Assembly: GCA_018712425.1 (NCBI GenBank)
Contig: DVHA01000022.1
Coordinates: 1-11,591, forward strand
Source: Candidatus Faecivivens stercoravium
GTDB taxonomy: Bacteria; Bacillota; Clostridia; Oscillospirales; Ruminococcaceae
Length of the DNA: 11,591 nucleotides
Direction: 5' to 3'
Part shown: positions 7,747-11,591 of the stretch, piece by piece
How positions within the stretch are numbered: the stretch's first letter is position 1
How the letters are laid out: each line of letters begins with the position of its first letter
Notes under the pieces: model-generated
Seen by the model: only the letters and a program-made list of their open reading frames with translations
Told to the model about the DNA's origin: nothing
The model's database searches: none
Made by a program: the position numbers and the translations under genes

Positions 7747-7788
7747 AAAATCCCCGTCCGGAACTGGTTTTTCCGGGCGGGGATTTTT
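7747..7788. terminator. Bidirectional Rho-independent terminator between folD and malQ
   Basis: AAAATCCCCGTCCGG (7747-7761) pairs with 7773-7787, with one G-U, around an 11-nt loop; TTTTT (7784-7788) ends it for folD. On the minus strand the AAAA at 7747-7750 becomes a T-run after the same stem, so it can also stop the convergent malQ transcript. No other terminator with a T-run is visible after malQ. Confidence 0.9.
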
Positions 7789-7800
7789 GCTGGTTAGAGA

Positions 7801-7972
7801 AGCTTTGTCAAAAACGTCAAAATCGGCGCTGGCGCCAAAGTCACGAAGGAACGGGCGAAGATCAGAAGTTTAGGATCGACCCCTTTTTAAAGGGGTCGCG
7901 AGAATCCAAGGAGCAGAGCTCCTTGGCAGGCGCTTTGCTTCTGTACTTCCGAAATTGACCACAGCTTTGTCA
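7801..7972. repeat. Hairpin-rich non-coding element flanked by a 10-bp direct repeat
   Basis: The gap between the folD terminator and the malQ stop holds a nested set of repeats. AGCTTTGTCA occurs at 7801-7810 and again at 7963-7972. Just inside are imperfect inverted repeats (9 of 11 positions pair): GTCAAAATCGG (7816-7826) and CCGAAATTGAC (7949-7959). Further in, GAAG-AT-CAGAAG (7857-7868) pairs with CTTCTG-TA-CTTC (7938-7949), except for the AT/TA bulge. That stem encloses two perfect hairpins: 7877-7898 (CGACCCCTTT arm) and 7906-7926 (CCAAGGAGC arm, AGA loop). A third small palindrome, GGCGCTGGCGCC, is at 7825-7836 and overlaps the end of the left inverted repeat. No credible coding frame exists. 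It could be a MITE-like element, a dispersed palindromic repeat, or a structured RNA in the malQ 3' untranslated region. Confidence 0.6.
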
Positions 7973-8007
7973 CTGATAACGAAGCGTGCGCAGCACACAA
8001 AATACGC

Positions 8008-9522
8008 TTAGATACTGCTTCTGAAATAGGTGCGGTTGAGTTCCAGCAGCCAGCCGCTGTCCAGCCCCCGCAGCGCCTCTTCGGTCACCCGGAAGGCCCA
8101 GTTCCCGCCGGGGACGCCCGGCTGGTTCATCTTGCAGTCGGTCCCGAACCCGCAGAGGTCCTGGATGGGCGCCACCGCCAGCATCGCCGGGCACTGCCAG
8201 AGGGTGCGGATCATCGCCCGGACCGCTGGGGCCTTCACGCCGCCCTCCGACCAGTTTTCGCCGGTGAACCCGCAGTAACGGAGCGCCCGGGCGCGGTTTT
8301 CGGGGGAAGTGGCGTAGAGCCAGCCCAGCGTCGTGTCGTTGTCGTGGGTACCGGTATAGGCGATGGAATTCCGCGGGATGTTGTGGGGGAGGTGGATGTT
8401 GTCGTAGCCGTCGATAAAGGCAAACTGCATGACCCGCATCCCCGGCAGGCCGGTGTCGGCAATCAGCTGTATCACCCCGTCGTCGATCTCCCCCAGGTCC
8501 TCGGCGATAATCGGGACGTCCCGCCCGAAGATGGTCCAGACCCGGTTAAAGAAGTCGAGGCCGGCCCCTTTGACCCACTTGCCCTCTTTGGCGGTTACCG
8601 CGTCGCCGGGGATGGACCAGTAGGAGGAGAAGGCGCGGAAATGGTCAATCCGCACCATGTCGTAGGTCCTGAGCGCGAACCCCAGCCGGTTCATCCACCA
8701 GTCGTACCCGGTTTCCTTCATATAATCCCAGTTGTAGATCGGCTGTCCCCACAGCTGGCCGTCGGCCGCGAAGTAGTCGGGCGGGCAGCCGGATACCTGC
8801 CGGGCGCGGCCGGACTTGTCGAGGTCGAACATCTGGCGGTTCGACCAGACGTCGGCGCTGTCCTGGGCGACGTAAATCGGCATATCGCCGATCATCTGGA
8901 TGCCGGTCTCGTTGATTTCTTTTTTCACGGCTTTCCACTGGCTGAAAAAAAGGTACTGGACAAATTCCTGGTAGAGGACCTCGTCCGCCAGTTCCGCCCG
9001 GGCCGCCTCTACGGCCGCCGGCTCGTGCATCCGGATTTCTTTGTCCGGCCAATCCATCCAGGCTTTTTCATCGTATTTCCCCTTCAGGGCGATAAAGAGG
9101 GCATAGTCGGGGAGCCAGAAATCGTTTTCCGCCGCAAACGCCTCGACCTGTTCCTTCAGCCCCGGGCCCATCCGGGTAAACGCCCGCCGGAGGGTTTTGT
9201 CCCGGGTCTTCCGCAGCCAGCCATAGTCGACGGCGTAGGGGGTGGGGTAGCGGTTCGCCGCCAGCTCCTCATCCGTCAGCAGCCCTTGCCGCCCGAGGGA
9301 GGGCAGGTCGATGAAAAACGGGTTGCCGGCAAAGGCCGAGTAGCTGGTATAGGGGGAGTTATACTGGTCGGTGGTGGTGAAGGGGAGGGTCTGCCAGAAG
9401 GAGAAGCCGCACCCGTGCAGCTGCCGCGCAAACTCCACCGCCTCCTGTCCGAAAGAGCCGATCCCGTAATCGCCGGGAAGGGACGAGATATGCAGCAGGA
9501 CGCCGCTGGAACGATGAATCAT
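8008..9522 (-). CDS. malQ: 4-alpha-glucanotransferase (amylomaltase), GH77
   Basis: Transfers alpha-1,4-glucan segments between maltodextrins and releases glucose; acts in the cytosol in maltodextrin or glycogen breakdown. 504 aa, typical of the compact bacterial amylomaltase type. The GH77 catalytic triad is visible: nucleophile D293 in VRIDHFRAF, acid/base E341 in IIAEDLG, and D394 in GTHDNDT, close to the numbering of Thermus amylomaltase (D293/E340/D395). SSLPGDYGIGSFG (13-25), IGDMPIYVAQDSADVW (211-226) and GQPIYNWDYM (259-268) are family blocks. The ATG at 9522-9520 follows AGGAAGG (minus strand, about 9529-9535); an upstream TTG at 9552 precedes that site and is rejected. Convergent with folD, divergent from the DUF3006-like gene. 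No maltodextrin transporter or phosphorylase is adjacent. Confidence 0.97.
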   Translation of the reverse strand: MIHRSSGVLLHISSLPGDYGIGSFGQEAVEFARQLHGCGFSFWQTLPFTTTDQYNSPYTSYSAFAGNPFFIDLPSLGRQGLLTDEELAANRYPTPYAVDYGWLRKTRDKTLRRAFTRMGPGLKEQVEAFAAENDFWLPDYALFIALKGKYDEKAWMDWPDKEIRMHEPAAVEAARAELADEVLYQEFVQYLFFSQWKAVKKEINETGIQMIGDMPIYVAQDSADVWSNRQMFDLDKSGRARQVSGCPPDYFAADGQLWGQPIYNWDYMKETGYDWWMNRLGFALRTYDMVRIDHFRAFSSYWSIPGDAVTAKEGKWVKGAGLDFFNRVWTIFGRDVPIIAEDLGEIDDGVIQLIADTGLPGMRVMQFAFIDGYDNIHLPHNIPRNSIAYTGTHDNDTTLGWLYATSPENRARALRYCGFTGENWSEGGVKAPAVRAMIRTLWQCPAMLAVAPIQDLCGFGTDCKMNQPGVPGGNWAFRVTEEALRGLDSGWLLELNRTYFRSSI

Positions 9523-9553
9523 ATAAATCCTTCCTTTCCGATCTGCCCGCAAG

Positions 9554-9572
9554 CCCGGGGAAGGAACCCGGG
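9554..9572 (-). other. Short hairpin in the malQ leader
   Basis: CCCGGG occurs at 9554-9559 and 9567-9572 and can pair in the malQ mRNA around a 7-nt loop. It lies between the predicted start of transcription and the ribosome binding site and does not overlap the latter. Function unknown. Confidence 0.35.
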
Positions 9573-9594
9573 GCGCGGGAAATTCACTCTTAGT

Positions 9595-9623
9595 ATTATA
9601 TCAAAATTCTGCCCTGAATGCAA
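9595..9623 (-). promoter_or_regulatory. malQ promoter (minus strand) with extended -10
   Basis: Read on the minus strand: -35 TTGCAT (9623-9618), 17-bp spacer, then a perfect TATAAT (9600-9595) preceded by TGa. The leader to the malQ ATG would be about 65 nt. Confidence 0.8.
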
Positions 9624-9626
9624 CTG

Positions 9627-9642
9627 ATTTTGTGCACAAAAT
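9627..9642. promoter_or_regulatory. Perfect 16-bp palindrome, candidate operator for malQ
   Basis: ATTTTGTGCACAAAAT is an exact palindrome 3 bp upstream of the malQ -35 box, centred about 47 bp before the predicted transcription start. That position suits an activator touching RNA polymerase, or a repressor. It does not fit the CcpA cre consensus. The cognate regulator is not in the window. Confidence 0.55.
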
Positions 9643-9728
9643 ACGCCTAAAGGACTACAAATGACATTTTTTGTAACCATTTCGGATTGGCAGGCGGCAA
9701 ATAAACTGGGAAATTCTCGCAAAAGGAG

Positions 9729-9756
9729 TTGACGAATCGGGTAAAAGTGATATAAT
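9729..9756 (+). promoter_or_regulatory. Promoter of the DUF3006-like gene and amidohydrolase
   Basis: -35 TTGACG (9729-9734), 16-bp spacer, perfect TATAAT (9751-9756) preceded by TGa. It is divergent from the malQ promoter, the two -35 boxes being about 105 bp apart. Transcription would begin near 9763. Confidence 0.8.
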
Positions 9757-9770
9757 GAAATTGGCTTATC

Positions 9771-9792
9771 GGGCTTTTTTGACAAAAAGTCC
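9771..9792 (+). other. Leader hairpin upstream of the DUF3006-like gene
   Basis: GGGCTTTTT (9771-9779) pairs with AAAAAGTCC (9784-9792), nine pairs with one G-U, around TGAC. A competing outer pairing, AAATTGG (9758-9764) with CCAATTT (9791-9797), is also possible. It lies right after the predicted transcription start, so it could stabilise the mRNA end or be a protein site. No T-run follows in the terminator position. Confidence 0.4.
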
Positions 9793-9822
9793 AATTTTCA
9801 GCCAGAGAAGGAGGGAACAGGA

Positions 9823-9987
9823 TTGGAACCGGTATTCTACACCGTTGCGAAGCTCGATGGGGACTACGCCATCCTTGTGACCGACAGTGGGGATGAGAAC
9901 CGTGTGGCCCGGGCGCTCCTGCCGGAAGAGACCGACGAAGGGGTCCGGTTAAAGTGCGAGTACTTTGCCTATACGGTGGTCGACTGA
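9823..9987 (+). CDS. Small DUF3006-like protein, TTG start
   Basis: 54 codons from TTG (9823-9825) to TGA (9985-9987). AAGGAGGG (9808-9815) lies 7 nt before the TTG, and a near-consensus promoter precedes it, so the gene is well supported despite the rare start. The protein begins MEPVFYTVAKLDGDYAIL and contains LPEE near 33-36, then a V-R-L-K-C stretch. This resembles the DUF3006 pattern of a short beta-rich domain: an IDRIEGDYAVLE-like opening, then LP and a 'G-V-x-L' strand. Family assignment is by pattern recognition only. It is acidic, with no signal peptide or membrane segment. The next gene starts 20 bp later, so the two are probably co-transcribed. Function unknown. No ATG in this frame could serve as an alternative start. 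Confidence 0.75.
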   Translation: MEPVFYTVAKLDGDYAILVTDSGDENRVARALLPEETDEGVRLKCEYFAYTVVD

Positions 9988-10007
9988 CAGAAAGAGAGGA
10001 ACCAAAA

Positions 10008-11153
10008 ATGGAAAAAGTTATCAAAAACGGCCTGGTCTTTGACGCCATCCACGAGGAGCCCTATACCGCCGATATCCTTGTAAAAGACGGCAAAATCGCC
10101 GCCATCGGCGAAAACCTGGACGCGCCCGGCGCCGAAGTGATCGACGCTTCCGGCCAGCATGTCTACCCCGGCTTTGTCGACGCCCATTCCCACCTCGGGA
10201 TGATCGACTCCGGCATGGGCTTTGAGGGCAGCGACTGCAACGAGCCGACCGACCCCCTGACCCCTCAGCTGCGGGGCCTCGACGGCTTCTACGCGATGGA
10301 CCCCGACGTCCATACGGCGGCGGCCGCCGGCGTCACCACCGTCTGCACCGGCCCCGGCTCCGCCAACGTTGTCGGCGGCACCTTCATGGCGGTCAAGACC
10401 TACGGCAAGCGGGTGGACAATATGGTCATCAACCCCTGCGTCGCGATGAAGTGCGCTTTCGGCGAGAACCCCAAGCGGGTCTACCGGACGGCCAACAACG
10501 CTTCCCGTATGGCGACCGCTTCCAAGCTCCGGGAACTGATCCTCAAAACGATTGAATACGACAGAAAGATCAAAGAAGCGGGGGACGACCCCACCAAACT
10601 GCCGAAGTTTGATTTCAAGCTGGACGCGATGCTGCCGGTTATCCGGAAGGAGATCCCCCTCAAAGCCCACGCCCACCGCACCGACGACATCTTCACCGCT
10701 ATCCGGATTGCGAAGGAGTTCGGCCTCAAGCTGACGCTGGAGCATGTCACTGAAGGGCATCTGATCGTCGACGAGCTGATGAAGGAAAACCTGCCGATGG
10801 CGGTCGGCCCCTCTTTTGGCCAGGCGACCAAGGTTGAAATCCGGGAAAAGTCCTTCAAGACCCCCGGCATCCTCGCCAAAGCCGGCGGCCAGGTCTCGAT
10901 CATCACCGACGCCCCCGTCATCCCCCAGCAGTACCTGCCCCTCTGCGCCGAACTGGCAATCAAGTCGGGGATGGAGCCCTTTGCGGCCCTCCAGGCGATC
11001 ACCATCAACCCCGCCAAACACATCGGCGTCGAAGACCGGGTCGGCAGCCTCGAAGTGGGCAAGGACGCCGATATCGTCATCATGCCCGGCAGCTGCTTTG
11101 ATATTGCGGTCAAGCCGAGCGCTGTGCTGATTGACGGCGAGATTGTAAAATAA
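10008..11153 (+). CDS. Metal-dependent amidohydrolase, imidazolonepropionase-like (COG1228 type)
   Basis: 381 aa, an amidohydrolase-superfamily hydrolase, probably cytosolic; the substrate cannot be told from sequence. An N-terminal beta-sandwich (1-52) leads into PGFVDAHSHLG, giving metal ligands H60 and H62. Further candidates are K148 in AMKCAFGENPK (a possible carboxylated bridging lysine), H221 and H223 in KAHAH, H246 in LEHVTEG, and D301 in ITDAP. The C-terminal part returns to the sandwich with VGSLEVGKDADIVI. Characterised relatives include imidazolonepropionase and bacterial enzymes that cut amino-acid-type amide bonds; absence of other hut genes argues against histidine breakdown. 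The ATG at 10008 follows AGAGAGGA (9993-10000); an in-frame GTG at 9954 lies inside the preceding gene and is rejected. Second gene of a two-gene unit with the DUF3006-like gene. Confidence 0.9.
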   Translation: MEKVIKNGLVFDAIHEEPYTADILVKDGKIAAIGENLDAPGAEVIDASGQHVYPGFVDAHSHLGMIDSGMGFEGSDCNEPTDPLTPQLRGLDGFYAMDPDVHTAAAAGVTTVCTGPGSANVVGGTFMAVKTYGKRVDNMVINPCVAMKCAFGENPKRVYRTANNASRMATASKLRELILKTIEYDRKIKEAGDDPTKLPKFDFKLDAMLPVIRKEIPLKAHAHRTDDIFTAIRIAKEFGLKLTLEHVTEGHLIVDELMKENLPMAVGPSFGQATKVEIREKSFKTPGILAKAGGQVSIITDAPVIPQQYLPLCAELAIKSGMEPFAALQAITINPAKHIGVEDRVGSLEVGKDADIVIMPGSCFDIAVKPSAVLIDGEIVK

Positions 11154-11167
11154 ATCGTTTGACACTT

Positions 11168-11195
11168 CCTGTATGCCGGATGTCCGGTATGCAGG
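11168..11195 (+). other. Intergenic hairpin after the amidohydrolase gene
   Basis: CCTGTATGCCGG (11168-11179) pairs with CCGGTATGCAGG (11184-11195), 12 pairs including two G-U, around ATGT. It begins 15 bp after the stop. No clear T-run follows (the next bases are CGGCGTTTCCC), so it may be an inefficient terminator, an mRNA-stabilising hairpin or a protein site. Confidence 0.5.
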
Positions 11196-11211
11196 CGGCG
11201 TTTCCCATCAT

Positions 11212-11228
11212 CCGCCCGGACAGGGCGG
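11212..11228 (+). other. Short GC hairpin in the leader of the GH51 gene
   Basis: CCGCCC (11212-11217) pairs with GGGCGG (11223-11228) around GGACA, just upstream of the AAGAAGG ribosome binding site (11233-11239). No T-run. I see no good promoter between this gene and the amidohydrolase, so read-through is possible. Confidence 0.35.
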
Positions 11229-11250
11229 CAGAAAGAAGGTATACAGCAAG

Positions 11251-11591
11251 ATGAAAGCGACACTGCGTTTAAACCGCCGGGATACGGTGGGGGAGGTCGA
11301 CAAGCGGCTGTTCGGCTCCTTTATCGAGCACCTCGGCCGGGCGGTCTACGGCGGCATTTATGACCCCGGCAGCCCCCTTTCGGATGAGGAAGGTTTCCGG
11401 AAAGACGTTATTGAGCTGGTCCGGCAGCTGGATGTGCCGATCGTCCGGTATCCCGGCGGAAACTTTGTCTCCGGCTACAACTGGGAGGACGGCACCGGCC
11501 CGAAGGAGAAGCGCCCCCGCAAACTGGAACTGGCCTGGCGGACGGTTGAAACCAACCAGGTCGGCATCGACGATTTCCAGTCCTGGGCGAA
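11251..11591 (+). CDS. alpha-L-arabinofuranosidase, GH51 (N-terminal part, cut by window end)
   Basis: Exo-enzyme that removes terminal alpha-L-arabinofuranosyl residues from arabinan, arabinoxylan or their oligosaccharides. About 113 residues of a family usually near 500 are visible. The start reads MKATLRLNRRDTVGEVDKRL, followed by the GH51 blocks LFGSFIEHLGRAVYGGIYDP (20-39), VPIVRYPGGNFVSGYNWEDG (62-81) and LAWRTVETNQVG. The catalytic glutamates lie beyond the window. There is no signal peptide, so it is probably intracellular and acts on imported oligosaccharides. The ATG at 11251 is preceded by GAAGG (11235-11239) at 11 nt, a somewhat long spacing. It lies 97 bp after the amidohydrolase gene, with two hairpins between. 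Confidence 0.95.
   Translation, partial: MKATLRLNRRDTVGEVDKRLFGSFIEHLGRAVYGGIYDPGSPLSDEEGFRKDVIELVRQLDVPIVRYPGGNFVSGYNWEDGTGPKEKRPRKLELAWRTVETNQVGIDDFQSWA

Noticed and set aside
7737..7958. 73-codon open frame right after folD
   Set aside because: It begins at the folD stop, runs through the terminator hairpin and the hairpin element, and has no ribosome binding site. Its codons are unlike those of neighbouring genes.
8344..9627. 427-codon open frame opposite malQ
   Set aside because: Antisense shadow: malQ on the other strand has intact GH77 catalytic motifs, promoter and ribosome binding site.
7996..9646. Identical 12-mer CACAAAATACGC at 7996-8007 and 9635-9646, flanking malQ
   Set aside because: A few shared 12-mers are expected by chance in a window of this length. 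The second copy is half of the malQ palindrome and the first lacks the other half.
11159..11164. TTGACA after the amidohydrolase gene
   Set aside because: No -10 hexamer at 16-18 bp; the position falls in the hairpin loop region. Not called as a promoter.
9969..11165. 398-codon open frame opposite the amidohydrolase gene
   Set aside because: Antisense shadow in GC-rich DNA; the plus-strand gene has clear metal-binding motifs.
1..11591. CRISPR arrays, tRNA or rRNA genes, transposases, phage genes, toxin-antitoxin pairs
   Set aside because: Looked for on both strands; no regularly spaced repeats, cloverleaf-like segments or recognisable proteins of these kinds.

Overview
The window reads as chromosome from a G+C-rich member of the Firmicutes, most likely a Clostridia (Oscillospiraceae-like) gut bacterium. 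The evidence is strong AGGAGG-type ribosome binding sites, sigma-A-like promoters with extended -10 boxes, Rho-independent terminators, a YmfF/YmfH M16 peptidase pair, and GC-ending codons. Taxonomy is an inference from gene content and style; no rRNA or tRNA gene is present to confirm it.

Layout, left to right. (1) The last codons of an unidentified gene, then a perfect 15-bp terminator hairpin (101-143). (2) glpK, glycerol kinase (214-1713). (3) galE, UDP-glucose 4-epimerase (1879-2889), with its own promoter and terminator. (4) A four-gene operon, ymfF-ymfH-lgt-folD (3100-7736), running from an extended -10 promoter at 3039-3067 to a strong terminator at 7747-7788. Its genes overlap or lie 21-25 bp apart. 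(5) A non-coding stretch (7789-8007) holding a nested, hairpin-rich element flanked by a 10-bp direct repeat. (6) malQ, 4-alpha-glucanotransferase, on the minus strand (8008-9522). (7) A divergent regulatory region (9523-9822) with one promoter per direction and a perfect 16-bp palindrome beside the malQ -35 box. (8) A 54-codon, TTG-initiated DUF3006-like gene (9823-9987), then a metal-dependent amidohydrolase (10008-11153). (9) The start of a GH51 alpha-L-arabinofuranosidase (11251 onward), cut by the window end.

The genes are mostly core or carbohydrate metabolism: glycerol, galactose/UDP-sugar, maltodextrin and arabinan use, plus one-carbon folate metabolism and lipoprotein lipidation. I see no phage, CRISPR, toxin-antitoxin or transposase gene, and no clearly new multi-gene system.

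The points most worth a second look are: the hairpin element at 7801-7972, which resembles a small non-autonomous mobile element or a structured RNA; the 16-bp palindrome at malQ; the active site apparently divided between YmfF and YmfH; the small TTG-start gene; and a marked use of the codon pair TTA-AAC for Leu-Asn in an otherwise CTG/CTC-using genome.
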